From NCBI RefSeq assembly GCF_900100955.1, contig NZ_FNCC01000006.1, positions 434,001-498,000 on the forward strand: a DNA stretch of 64,000 bases, read 5' to 3'. The stretch comes from Lentzea fradiae. Lineage in GTDB: Bacteria > Actinomycetota > Actinomycetes > Mycobacteriales > Pseudonocardiaceae. The translations under genes and the position numbers were made by a program. Of this stretch, positions 17,787 to 26,262 are shown one piece after another. The notes under the pieces were generated by a model that did no database searches, was not told the DNA's origin, and was given only the letters and a program-made list of their open reading frames with translations. Each line of letters starts with the position of its first letter. Within the stretch, counting starts at the first letter, position 1.

Positions 17787-18769
17787 AACCGTTCGTCTAC
17801 AAGAAAGCCGGCACCGTCGCGGAGGCCGTCCGCGCGGGTGCGGCGCCGGGCGCCAAGTACCTCGGCGGCGGCACGAACCTGGTCGACCTGATGCGCGAGA
17901 CGATCGAGCAACCGGCGACCTTGGTCGACGTGACCGGTCTGTCCTCGGACATCAGGCGGCTCCGCGACGGCGGGCTGTTGATCGGAGCCGCGGTGCGCAA
18001 CACCGAACTGGCAACCCATCGGGAGGTTCGCACCCGATACCCCGTGCTGACTCGTGCCGTCGTGGCGGGCGCGTCGGGACAGATCCGCAACATGGCGACC
18101 GTGGGCGGGAACATGTTGCAACGCACGCGTTGTGCCTACTTCTACGACGCCAAGGGTTCGCGCTGCAACAAGCGAAACCCTGGGCAGGGCTGCGACGCGA
18201 TCGAGGGGTTCAACCGGATGCACGCGATCCTCGGCGCCTCGTCGGCCTGCGTTGCGACTCATCCGTCGGACATGTCCGTGGCACTCGCTGCTCTCGACGC
18301 GGTCGTGCACCTCGACGGTCCCGGTGGTCCCCGCGAAGTGCCGCTGACCGAGCTGCACCGGCTACCGGGCGAGACTCCCGAGGTAGAAACCGTTCTGCGG
18401 CAAGGTGAACTGGTCACGGCGGTCGAGTTGCCGCCGCTGTCGTGGGCGAAGCGTTCGACGTACCGCAAAGTGCGTGACCGGGCGAGCTACGCCTTCGCGC
18501 TGGTGTCGGTCGCCGCCGCCATCGACGTGCGTGGCGGCAAGGTCAAGGAAGTGCGGATCGCCTTGGGCGGCGTCGCGCACAAACCGTGGCGTGCCCGCGA
18601 AGCCGAGGCCGCGCTCAGCGGAGGTCCGGCCACCGTCAAAGCCTTCCGTGCCGCTGCGGAGGCCGAGCTGGCCGACGCCCGGCCGTTGCGGGACAACGGT
18701 TTCAAGGTCGAGCTCGCCGCGCGAACCATCACCGCCGTGCTCGGCGAACTGGCAGGAGGTGTGCGATGA
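17783..18769 (+). CDS. Molybdenum hydroxylase FAD-binding subunit (PaoB/YagS-like)
   Basis: A 328-residue subunit. FAD-binding loops KYLGGGTNLVDLM (25-37) and the NMATVGGN segment (103-110) are intact. Four cysteines at 117, 128, 137 and 156 (RTRCAYF, SRCNK, QGCDA, SSACVA) match the extra [4Fe-4S] cluster known in E. coli PaoB and in 4-hydroxybenzoyl-CoA reductase, which places this enzyme nearer aldehyde oxidoreductase than xanthine dehydrogenase. It overlaps the genes on both sides by 4 bp, so the three subunits are made in a coupled fashion. Confidence 0.92.
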   Translation: MKPFVYKKAGTVAEAVRAGAAPGAKYLGGGTNLVDLMRETIEQPATLVDVTGLSSDIRRLRDGGLLIGAAVRNTELATHREVRTRYPVLTRAVVAGASGQIRNMATVGGNMLQRTRCAYFYDAKGSRCNKRNPGQGCDAIEGFNRMHAILGASSACVATHPSDMSVALAALDAVVHLDGPGGPREVPLTELHRLPGETPEVETVLRQGELVTAVELPPLSWAKRSTYRKVRDRASYAFALVSVAAAIDVRGGKVKEVRIALGGVAHKPWRAREAEAALSGGPATVKAFRAAAEAELADARPLRDNGFKVELAARTITAVLGELAGGVR

Positions 18770-21114
18770 ACGAGTGGTCTTCGTCCAAGCGCGGTGATCT
18801 GTCGCGGCGCAGGATGCTCGGCGTCGTCGGCGCGGGTGTCGTGGTGTCGGCACTGCCGAGCCGGTCCGGTGCCGCCACCAGACCCGGAGCACAGGCCAGG
18901 ACCGCGGGCGAAGGGCTGGTCGGGGCCCCGCTCCCCCGCATCGAAGGACCCTTGAAGGTGCGCGGCGCAGCCCCGTACGCAGCGGAGTTCACCTTCGCCG
19001 GCATGGTCTACGCCGCACTCGCGTTCAGCACCATCGCCAAAGGCCGGATCATCTCGATCGACACCGGCGCCGCCGAGGCCGCCCCGGGGTTCGTGCACGT
19101 GATGACGCACGTCAACGCACCCCGGATGCGACCGATGATGCCCTGGGCATCGAGCGAGAAGGCCGCCGGCAACGACGCCTGGCCGATCATGCAGGACGAC
19201 CGGGTCCGCTGGAACGGTCAGCCGATCGCGGTCGTGCTGGCCGAGACGCAGGAGCAGGCCGACCACGCCGCCTCGCTGATCAGCGCGACCTACGAGGAGG
19301 AGCCCGCGACCACCTCGTTCGCCCAGGCGAAGGCCAACGGCACCGAGACCGCCGTTCTCGGTGGCCAGCCCGTGCACATCGAGATCGGCGACGCGGAAGC
19401 CGCACTGGCAGCGGCGGCGGTGTCGGTCGACGCCACCTTCCACACGCCGTACCAGAACCACAACGCCATCGAGCCGCACGCGGTCACCGTGGCCTGGCAC
19501 GGAAACGAGCTCGAAGTCCACGACGCGTCCCAGTCGGTCGTGCACAATGCCTGGTCGCTCGCCCAGATCCTGGGGATCGAAGAACACCAGGTCCACGTCA
19601 CCTCGCCTTACGTGGGCGGTTCGTTCGGCGGAAAGTTCATGGGGATGCACCAAGTTCTGGCCGCGGCGTCGTCCCGGCTCTCCGGCCGGCCGGTGCGGCT
19701 CACGCTCTCCCGAGCGGGCGTCTACCGGCTCGTCGGCGGACGTGCGCTCACCGAGCAACGGCTGGCCCTCGGCGCCGGGCGCGACGGCCGCTTCGTCGCG
19801 CTGATCCACACCGGCACCTCCACCCACACCCCGGACAGCCCCCATCCCGAGCTGGCCCAGTTCGTCAGCTACAGCTCTTACGCGACAGGCACCTTGAAGA
19901 TCGACCTCCAGTGGGCGCACCTGGACATGGTCGCCAACGCCGCCATGCGTGCCCCGGGCGAAGCCGTCGGGAGCTTCGCGCTCGAAAGCGCCGTGGACGA
20001 GGTCGCCGTCGCCCTGGGCATGGACCCGATCGAACTGCGCATCCGCAACGAACCCCAGGCCGACCCGCTCACCGGTCTGCCGTTCTCCTCCCGCAACATC
20101 GTCGAGGCGTGGCGAGCGGGCGCCAAGAGGTTCGGCTGGGAACGCCGCAACCCGACGCCGCGCGCGGTCCGTCAGGGCGACTGGCTGATCGGCATGGGCT
20201 GCGGAGCGGGTTCGCACATGTACGCGCGCGAATCCGGCGGAGCGGCGCGCCTCACGCTGACCAAGCACGGCACCGCCACGATCGACATCGCCGCACACGA
20301 CGCGGGCATGGGAACCGCCACGGTGCTGACCCAGATCACCGCCGACCAGCTGGCGCTCCGGCTGGACCAGGTCCGGCTGCGCGCCGCCGACTCGGCCCTG
20401 CCCGGCGTGGTCCCCGGCATCGGCTCCAGCCAGACCACCACCGCCGCGGCGACCATCATCGCCGCCCAGCGAAAGGCAGTCGCCGAACTGCTGAAACTCC
20501 TGCGCCGCGACTCACCGCTGGCAGGACTGACCGCCGATGAGGTCACGCCCCGCGACGGCGGCCTCGCCAAGACCGACGACCCCGCACGTCATGAGAGCTA
20601 CTCGTCGATCCTCACCAGGGCGCGTCGCGACGAGCTCGTGGTGGAGGCGACGGGCGGCAACCCGACCGAGTCGGAGCAGTACTCGATGTACTCCTACGCG
20701 GCGGTGTTCTGCGAGGTCCGCGTCAACGCCGTCACCGGCGAGATCCGGGTGAGCCGTCTGCTCGGCTCGATGGACTGCGGCCGGGTCGTGAACGCCAGGA
20801 CCGCCGCCGGCCAGTTCCGCGGCGGCATGGTCATGGCCATCGGCCTGGCGCTGACCGAGGAGACGCTGTACGACGAGCGCACCGCGCGGATCATGAACCC
20901 CAGCCTCTCGGAGTACCACGTGCCGGTCCACGCGGACGTGCCCGAGATCGACGTCATCTGGACCGGAATCCCCGACCCGCAGGCACCCCTGGGCGCCCGC
21001 GGCATCGGCGAGCTGAGCATGAACGGCACCGCCGCCGCCATCGCGAACGCGGTCCACAACGCCACCGGCACACGCGTCCGCCGCCTGCCCATCACCCTCG
21101 ACCAGCTGCTTTGA
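18766..21114 (+). CDS. Molybdenum hydroxylase large subunit with Tat-like N-terminus
   Basis: A 782-residue molybdopterin-binding subunit (PaoC/YagR, CoxL family). RIEGPLKVRGAAPYAAEF starts the core; VGGSFGGKF and the MRAPGEAVGSFALESAVDEVA region are typical cofactor loops, and GARGIGELS near residue 749 carries the catalytic Glu. The first 40 residues contain SRRRMLGVVGAGVVVSALPS, a twin-arginine export signal, unlike the cytosolic-type small and FAD subunits. The molybdenum cofactor is likely the MCD form; no XdhC/PaoD-like maturation gene is adjacent. GGCAGGAGG precedes ATG 18766. Substrate unknown, probably an aldehyde. Confidence 0.93.
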   Translation: MNEWSSSKRGDLSRRRMLGVVGAGVVVSALPSRSGAATRPGAQARTAGEGLVGAPLPRIEGPLKVRGAAPYAAEFTFAGMVYAALAFSTIAKGRIISIDTGAAEAAPGFVHVMTHVNAPRMRPMMPWASSEKAAGNDAWPIMQDDRVRWNGQPIAVVLAETQEQADHAASLISATYEEEPATTSFAQAKANGTETAVLGGQPVHIEIGDAEAALAAAAVSVDATFHTPYQNHNAIEPHAVTVAWHGNELEVHDASQSVVHNAWSLAQILGIEEHQVHVTSPYVGGSFGGKFMGMHQVLAAASSRLSGRPVRLTLSRAGVYRLVGGRALTEQRLALGAGRDGRFVALIHTGTSTHTPDSPHPELAQFVSYSSYATGTLKIDLQWAHLDMVANAAMRAPGEAVGSFALESAVDEVAVALGMDPIELRIRNEPQADPLTGLPFSSRNIVEAWRAGAKRFGWERRNPTPRAVRQGDWLIGMGCGAGSHMYARESGGAARLTLTKHGTATIDIAAHDAGMGTATVLTQITADQLALRLDQVRLRAADSALPGVVPGIGSSQTTTAAATIIAAQRKAVAELLKLLRRDSPLAGLTADEVTPRDGGLAKTDDPARHESYSSILTRARRDELVVEATGGNPTESEQYSMYSYAAVFCEVRVNAVTGEIRVSRLLGSMDCGRVVNARTAAGQFRGGMVMAIGLALTEETLYDERTARIMNPSLSEYHVPVHADVPEIDVIWTGIPDPQAPLGARGIGELSMNGTAAAIANAVHNATGTRVRRLPITLDQLL

Positions 21115-21161
21115 GCCCGGCCGGGTCCACGGGGTTCCTCACCGCTGCTAGATTCAGCCCG

Positions 21162-21172
21162 GAACATCGTTC
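21162..21172 (+). promoter_or_regulatory. TetR operator palindrome before the tetR-type gene
   Basis: GAACATCGTTC, one 11-bp GAAC-N3-GTTC palindrome in a 14-bp context (GGAACATCGTTCAG, 21161-21174) that matches the sites at 16103-16153. A possible -10 (TAGATT, 21149-21154) lies just upstream, and the coding start is 25 bp downstream, as expected for autoregulation. Confidence 0.65.
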
Positions 21173-21196
21173 AGTGATCCAGGAAGCCATCTGATC

Positions 21197-21763
21197 GTGA
21201 CGGAGCCCGCGGCGAAACCGCCCACCCACCGGCAGCAGGAAGTCCAGCGCAACTTCGACGCCTTGGTGGCCGCCGCGACCGAGGTCTTCGCGACCGAGGG
21301 CATGGACGCCCCGGTCCGCAAGATCATCGCCGCGGCGGGCGTCGGCGCGGGCACCTTCTACCGCCACTTCCCCGACCGCTCCGACCTGATCACGGCGGTC
21401 TTCCGGCACGAGGTCGACGTCTGCGTCAAGACCGCCGACTCCCTCGCCGACCAGCACGAACCGGTCGAGGCGCTGACCCGCTGGATGCGGCAGGTCACCG
21501 CGTTCATCTCCGACAAGTACGGCCTCAAGCCGGCCATGCACTCCGGCGAACCCGCCTACCGGCGCCTGCCCACGTACTTCCTGGAGAGCTTCACCCCCGT
21601 GCTCGCGCGGTTCCTCGACGCCGCCGCGGCCACCGGGAAGATCCGGACGGACATCGCCCCGGACGACCTGATGCGCGTTCTCAGCGGCATCGCCGCACCG
21701 GACGACCACGCCTTCACGCAGCGCATGATCGACCTCCTCGTCGACGGCCTGCGCCACAAGTAG
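21197..21763 (+). CDS. TetR-family transcriptional regulator
   Basis: A 188-residue repressor-type protein. GTG 21197 follows AGGAAG. The DNA-binding domain reads FDALVAAATEVFATEGMDAPVRKIIAAAGVGAGTFYRHFPDRSDLITAVF, the standard TetR helix-turn-helix. The C-terminal ligand domain resembles the TetR_C_33 type (VEALTRWMRQVTAFISDKYGLK). It follows the molybdenum hydroxylase genes by 82 bp. A shared palindrome here and at the aldo/keto reductase promoter suggests it represses both itself and that operon until an inducer, perhaps the substrate, binds. Confidence 0.9.
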   Translation: MTEPAAKPPTHRQQEVQRNFDALVAAATEVFATEGMDAPVRKIIAAAGVGAGTFYRHFPDRSDLITAVFRHEVDVCVKTADSLADQHEPVEALTRWMRQVTAFISDKYGLKPAMHSGEPAYRRLPTYFLESFTPVLARFLDAAAATGKIRTDIAPDDLMRVLSGIAAPDDHAFTQRMIDLLVDGLRHK

Positions 21764-21945
21764 CTCGCGGCACCATCGTCCACTCAGGACAGAAAACTCT
21801 GACCCGAGCCGGGCGTTCAGGGTTCGCAAGCCCTCTTCGTCACCGGCTGAAGATCCGCTGGCCGAGTGACGGGTCGCATGGTCAGTTGCCGACGACGTCG
21901 GAGGCAGGCAGACCTGCCTCCGACGTCCACAAGCGACAGTCCCGC

Positions 21946-23266
21946 TCAGCCACCGGCAGCCGGCTCGGTGGTGCCCTCCGGCCGCCACGGTGCCGGACGC
22001 GGGTCCTGGCCACCGAACTGGACCACCCGGTCCCAGACCCAGTCGGCCATCGACGCCGCGACAGGCTCGTCGGGCTGTCCCGGCCTGCGCTTGACCAGCG
22101 CGCCGAACGCGACGGCGACCAGGTACGCCCCGGCGTCGTCGGTCATCACCTGCTCCCAGATCTCGTTCTCCGGCCAGTCCGGGTGCGCTGCCTGGTCGGC
22201 CTCGATCCCGGCGTCCATGGCGATGATCTCGGCCGCCGACATCAGGCGGAACGGCTCGGCCAGGCCCCAGGCCCCAGGCGGCGCCGGAGCCGGGCGGCTG
22301 GCCGTTGTGCCAGGTCAGCAGCTCCTTCGCGACCATGGAGCCGACCTTGGCGTCGCCCTCCCCCAGGTCGGCGGCCCCGGCTCCCGGTCGCAGCGTGGCG
22401 CGCAGACCGGCCGGCATCACCTCGTCCAGCGCCACCAGGGCGGAGCCCAGGTCGATGCCGAGCTTCTCGTCGCGGAGCTGCTGCCACGCCATCTCGAGCG
22501 CGCCGCTGCGGCGGATGTCGTCCAGGGTGATGTCCTGGGCACTCGCCCTCTCGACGATCTCCAGCATCGTCTTGGCCATCCCCACCATGCTCTGCAGCAG
22601 GTCATCGGTCGGGTCCTCGCGCAGCAGCCGGAGACCGAGCTGTTCGGCGTCGGCGAACCGGTACTGCGTGAGGTAGGACCAGCCGAGCATCAGGGCGATG
22701 TCGGCGTTCGCCGCGTCGGCACGCATGGCCTCCTCGGCCGCGGCGGAGAACCGGTGGGGCGGCGCGAGGGTGGCCAGCAGGTACTCCGCCCGCCGCCCGA
22801 GCGCTCTCGGGAGCTCGTCCTGCGTCATCCGCGCGCACAGCGCCACCGCCTCGTCGAGCTGGTGCCACCCTTTCTCGTGCTCTCCGGCGGACGCCCGGGC
22901 GAGACCCAGCTCCATCCAGTCGTCCCAGTCCTCCTGCTCCTCGTCCAGCACGACGCGTGCCCACCGCAGTGCTTCGGCGTGGTCGTGCCCGGCCAGCGCC
23001 AGGCGCCGCAGGCCGCGTGCCGCGTTGATGAACTGGCCGTCACGGCGGCCGATCACCTGGAGGAAGAGCCGCCGCGCCTCGTCGACGTCGTCGCAGAACT
23101 CGCGGTGGCTGGCGAGCAGGAGCAACGGGGTGCTGCGCTCGGGCTGGGCAGCGGCCACCCGCAGTGCCAGCTCGGCGACCTTGGGATGCGTGGGCTGCGC
23201 CGAGAAGAGCTCCCAGGCGAGGTCCAGGTCCCGCTCGACGGCTTCCGCGTCGTCGGCGACGCTCAT
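21946..23266 (-). pseudogene. TPR plus SMI1/KNR4-like protein gene, frameshifted by a 7-bp duplication
   Basis: Two reading frames together make one protein. From ATG 23266 the N-terminal part is a helical TPR-like repeat array (DLDLAWELFSAQPTHPKVAELALRV, HAEALRWARVVLDEEQ and similar) and continues to LLTWHNGQ. The C-terminal part, in another frame, reads WGLAEPFRLMSAAEI onward and resembles SMI1/KNR4-type ends. The shift lies at the tandem CAGGCCC repeat near 22261-22274. Removing one 7-bp unit gives 438 codons with no interruption. It overlaps the AAA gene by 4 bp. It may be a real pseudogene, a phase-variable switch or a sequencing error. Confidence 0.75.
22261..22274 (+). repeat. 7-bp tandem duplication (CAGGCCC x2) inside the TPR/SMI1-like gene
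   Basis: CAGGCCC occurs twice in a row and is followed by a partial CAGG. One extra unit relative to the intact frame changes the register by one base. Short tandem repeats of this kind slip during replication. Confidence 0.8.
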
Positions 23267-24474
23267 CGCATACCTCGCTTCACCCGGTACGCCCGGAGCT
23301 GGTCGAAGGTGCCGTCGTCGACGCCGTACTCCAGCACCGGCGCCACCTGGTCGAGCCAGGACGTCGTGGACGGGACGATGCCGCCGACAGCGGCCAGCAC
23401 CGCGTCGGTGGTGACCGGCACCAGCTCACCCCTGCTCATCGACTCGACCATCGCCTGTTGCAGCACGGTGGTCGTCAGGTGGCTGAGGTCGGCACCGGAG
23501 AACCCTTCCGTAGCCGCGGCGACCGCCACGACGTCGACCTCGGCGGCGGGCTTGCCCTCCAGCGCCCGCGCGACGATCGCCGCCCTGGCGACCGCGTCCG
23601 GCGGCAGCACCAGCACCGTCTTGTCGATCCGGCCAGGACGGCGCAGCGCCGAGTCGATGTCCCACGGCCGGTTCGTCGCGGCCAGGAAGTAGACCCCGTC
23701 GTTCACGCTGGCCACGCCGTCGAGCTCTTCCAGCAGCTGGGTGACCAGCATCCGCATCGTCTGCGAGCCGCCACCACCGGAGGTGCGCCGGCCACCGAGC
23801 GCGTCGAACTCGTCGAAGAAGATCACACACGGCGCCGCGGCGCGGGCGTGGCGGAACACCCCCTGGATCGCCTTCTCGCTCTCGCCGATCCACTTGCTGA
23901 GCAGGTCCGCGAGAGTCACGTGGATGAACGCCGCGCCGAGATCACCCGCGATCGCCTTGGCGATGAACGTCTTGCCGCAACCGGGCGGGCCGTACATCAG
24001 CAGCGACCCACCAGGCTTCTGCCCGAACGCCGCCGCCAGCTCGGGATTGCGCAGCGGCGCCAGGAAAGCGGTGTCGAGATGCCGCTTGACCTCGGAGAGA
24101 CCAGCGACGTCGGACAGCGTCACCGCAGGCCGTTCAACCTCCCACAGCGACGACACCCCGGCGCCGCTGTCGTCACGGTCCTGGTCGCCCGGCACCGGCA
24201 CCCGAGACCGCACAGCCGGCCTGGCTGGAGGCGCCGCGGCCTCAGCAGGCGGCGGCGGGTTCGAAGAACGCAACCGCGCCGCCATCAACCGAGCGCGCAA
24301 CACACGAGCCCGCGCCGGATCACCACCATGCGCCTCGAACGCGTCGAGTTCAACGCCGGCACGCGCCGGATCCTGCTCCAGCAACAATGTGACGAAGTCC
24401 TCCCGCAACGCCAGGTTGTTCGGATCCGCCGCCACCTCGCGCGCGATCACCTCGACAAAATCGTCACCGCTCAC
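23263..24474 (-). CDS. Classical AAA ATPase with N-terminal TPR-like region
   Basis: A 403-residue ATPase. The first 70 residues are helical (DPNNLALREDFVTLLLEQDPARAG), TPR-like; a Pro-rich linker follows (71-105). The AAA module has Walker A GPPGCGKT (162-169), pore-loop KWIGESE (194-200, aromatic W195), Walker B FFDEFD (219-224), sensor 1 N268 and arginine finger motif RRPGR. It belongs with Cdc48/Vps4-like AAA proteins that thread or remodel substrates. It is coupled by 4-bp overlaps to the SseB-like gene upstream and the TPR/SMI1-like gene downstream, so the three products probably act together. Substrate unknown. Confidence 0.88.
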   Translation of the reverse strand: MSGDDFVEVIAREVAADPNNLALREDFVTLLLEQDPARAGVELDAFEAHGGDPARARVLRARLMAARLRSSNPPPPAEAAAPPARPAVRSRVPVPGDQDRDDSGAGVSSLWEVERPAVTLSDVAGLSEVKRHLDTAFLAPLRNPELAAAFGQKPGGSLLMYGPPGCGKTFIAKAIAGDLGAAFIHVTLADLLSKWIGESEKAIQGVFRHARAAAPCVIFFDEFDALGGRRTSGGGGSQTMRMLVTQLLEELDGVASVNDGVYFLAATNRPWDIDSALRRPGRIDKTVLVLPPDAVARAAIVARALEGKPAAEVDVVAVAAATEGFSGADLSHLTTTVLQQAMVESMSRGELVPVTTDAVLAAVGGIVPSTTSWLDQVAPVLEYGVDDGTFDQLRAYRVKRGMR

Positions 24475-24914
24475 CGTTCGCCCCCTTCGACCCAGCCCTT
24501 GAGCAACCCCAGATTCGCCAGCGGGATGTAGCGACCGAGCCGCGGATGGTCGAGCACAACACCGACGACACCGGCCCTGCCGAACGAGGCGACGTAGTCG
24601 ATCGCGGCAGGCATCGGCACACCGAACAACGGCACCGCAGCACCGTCCGAGCCGGACAGTCCCAACGTGCGAGCGGCTTCGTCCGCCCTCACAGCGCTGC
24701 TGTAGAGGCAGATCATCGTGCCCTGCTCGGCAGCCACACCATAGGGCCGCGGCTGGTCAGCGGAACCCCGCGCGATGAAGAACCAGTGCCCCAACCCGGT
24801 CACCTGCCGCCACAACGCGATCTCCGCCGACGTGTCCCCCGCGGGCGCTGCTCTGACCGCCTCGTCGAGACGGTCCAGCTCGGCGACCATCTCGGGGTCG
24901 TTGTCTCTGGTCAT
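24471..24914 (-). CDS. SseB-like small protein
   Basis: A 147-residue protein whose pattern, with ALWRQVTGLGHWFFIARG, TMICLYSSAVRADEAARTLG and VPLFGVPMPAAIDYVASF, resembles the SseB N-terminal-type domains often found in actinobacterial operons with AAA or secretion proteins. No catalytic residues are visible, and no direct role is known for this group. GAGAGAGAA precedes ATG 24914. First gene of the three-gene operon. Confidence 0.6.
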   Translation of the reverse strand: MTRDNDPEMVAELDRLDEAVRAAPAGDTSAEIALWRQVTGLGHWFFIARGSADQPRPYGVAAEQGTMICLYSSAVRADEAARTLGLSGSDGAAVPLFGVPMPAAIDYVASFGRAGVVGVVLDHPRLGRYIPLANLGLLKGWVEGGER

Positions 24915-25339
24915 TCGGTTCTCTCTCGTCTGGTCAGGCGTCCGCGATCATGAGCGCACGGACCCGCCCGGTTCCACACCAGAGAAACATGCCGCCGATC
25001 ACGGCGAACAGGCGGTTCGCCATGTCGGCGACGACCAGCTCTCAGCCCGGCCAGGTGAGCTTCGCAAGTCGTCACCGCCCTCAGTGCCGCCGAGGTCTAC
25101 TCGCACGTTGCACCCGAAGCCGCACAACGAAGTCAGCCAGCGCTCCACACCGCCGGCGAAACGCACCGCCGAACCGCACGGCTGCAAAGGAAACGTCCGG
25201 CTTCCCGCGTCCCTCACCGTCGAGGCGCCCAGCCGGACACGGCAAAGATCGCCCGCCGAATCCGTTCACACGGATCAGCAGGCGATCGACGATCAGGTGA
25301 CCCGAGGTGAACGGCATGCCGCGCACCTCGGGTCCCTCA
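24915..25339. other. Intergenic stretch before the AAA operon
   Basis: No convincing gene. Short frames up to about 70 codons exist on the minus strand but lack ribosome binding sites and recognisable sequence. The region should hold the promoter of the minus-strand AAA operon on its left side. No hairpin with a T-run was seen. Confidence 0.4.
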
Positions 25340-25459
25340 CTACAGCACGACGTTCAGCAGAACGGTGAGCAGGACCGACAGCACCACCGAGACCACCAGC
25401 ATCGTCAGGCATCCCGCACGGCCACCCAGAAACTCGACCCGGGTGTTGCCGAAGCGCAT
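25340..25459 (-). CDS. 39-residue single-span membrane peptide
   Basis: A very small gene. The polar start MRFGNTRVEFLGGRAGCLTM is followed by one hydrophobic helix of about 18 residues (LVVSVVLSVLLTVLLNVVL) and then the stop. A GGGGGC motif 6 bp upstream of ATG 25459 is a fair ribosome binding site. I believe closely similar peptides recur in Pseudonocardiales genomes, but this is from memory and not tested. It lies 33 bp downstream of the WGxxGxxG gene on the same strand, so the two may be one transcript. Confidence 0.7.
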   Translation of the reverse strand: MRFGNTRVEFLGGRAGCLTMLVVSVVLSVLLTVLLNVVL

Positions 25460-25492
25460 GACCAGCCCCCGTCCCGGCCGCCCCCGCTCGCG

Positions 25493-25759
25493 TCACCGCC
25501 CCATGGTGCGGTCGGTGTGGCCGGTGACCTGCTGCCGCTTGCGTCCCGCCAAGCCCGCCAGGCCCAGCAGACCGAGGAGGCCCAGCCAGCCCCAGTTGCC
25601 GTTGCTGTCGTTGTCGTCGTTGTTGTCGTTGTTGTCCTGGGCCGTCACCACCGTCGTGCCGCGCGGTGTGGCCTCGTCGGCGAGCGCCGAGGCCGCCGGT
25701 GCTCCCGCCAGAGCCGTGCCGAGAACGAGTACAGCAATGAGCCGCTTCGCGGTGTCCAT
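25493..25759 (-). CDS. WGxxGxxG-motif exported small protein
   Basis: An 88-residue protein. AGGAGA before ATG 25759 fixes the start; the longer frame is spurious. A signal peptide (MDTAKRLIAVLVLGTALAGAPAASALA, cleaved near residue 27) is followed by a short Asn/Asp-rich stretch (about 41-52) and then the tail NWGWLGLLGLLGLAGLAGRKRQQ, a W-G-x-x-G-x-x-G helix and basic anchor like those of the WGxxGxxG family. It is probably membrane-anchored at its C-terminus. Function unknown. Confidence 0.78.
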   Translation of the reverse strand: MDTAKRLIAVLVLGTALAGAPAASALADEATPRGTTVVTAQDNNDNNDDNDSNGNWGWLGLLGLLGLAGLAGRKRQQVTGHTDRTMGR

Positions 25760-26002
25760 GTCGTCTCCTCTGGGCGATCGTTGTCCAGAGGTGCTGGGTA
25801 CCGCCGAAAAGACCGTCCATGTGCCGATCGGCGAAGGCCACTCCTTCGAGTGGTGCGCTTGGTACCCGCACTTTGTTCGGAGCCCGCCGACCTCCACACC
25901 GGGGTGCGGGCAGCAAGACGGCTCCTGCGAGCCGAGTTCGCGTTCATCGCGCGCCCTCGGTCACCAGACCGTCCGAAGACGATGACGGATGCCACCACCT
26001 GT

Positions 26003-26060
26003 ACACAACATGCGAAAGAGCGGTACCCGGAGCCGGGTACCGCTCTTTCGCATGTTGTGT
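26003..26060 (-). terminator. 28-bp perfect inverted repeat just past tRNA-Ala
   Basis: The arms 26003-26030 and 26033-26060 are perfect complements with a 2-nt centre (AG). The hairpin starts 6 bp after the 3' end of tRNA-Ala on the minus strand, so it most likely ends that transcript. No T-run follows. The stem is far longer than usual terminators. Confidence 0.65.
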
Positions 26061-26066
26061 CATTTG

Positions 26067-26139
26067 TGGAGCTGAGGGGACTCGAACCCCTGACCCTCAC
26101 ACTGCCAGTGTGATGCGCTACCAGCTGCGCCACAGCCCC
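26067..26139 (-). tRNA. tRNA-Ala, anticodon GGC
   Basis: A 73-nt cloverleaf on the minus strand. Acceptor stem GGGGCTG pairs with CAGCTCC, anticodon stem TCACA/TGTGA encloses CT-GGC-AG, and the T arm contains GGTTCGAGTCC. The CCA end is not encoded. Confidence 0.95.
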
Positions 26140-26262
26140 TTGAAGGTCCACGTTCCCGGGAGGTTTCCCCCTCGTTCTCGTGTGGCAATACCGTACATCA
26201 CCCCTGCCAGAAGATGAAAATCGGGGGTATCCAAAGCGCATTCGGCCTGGTAGGACCGGGTG

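Noticed and set aside
24999-25217. 72-codon minus-strand frame in the gap before the AAA operon
   Set aside because: No ribosome binding site, no recognisable protein pattern and composition unlike real genes nearby.
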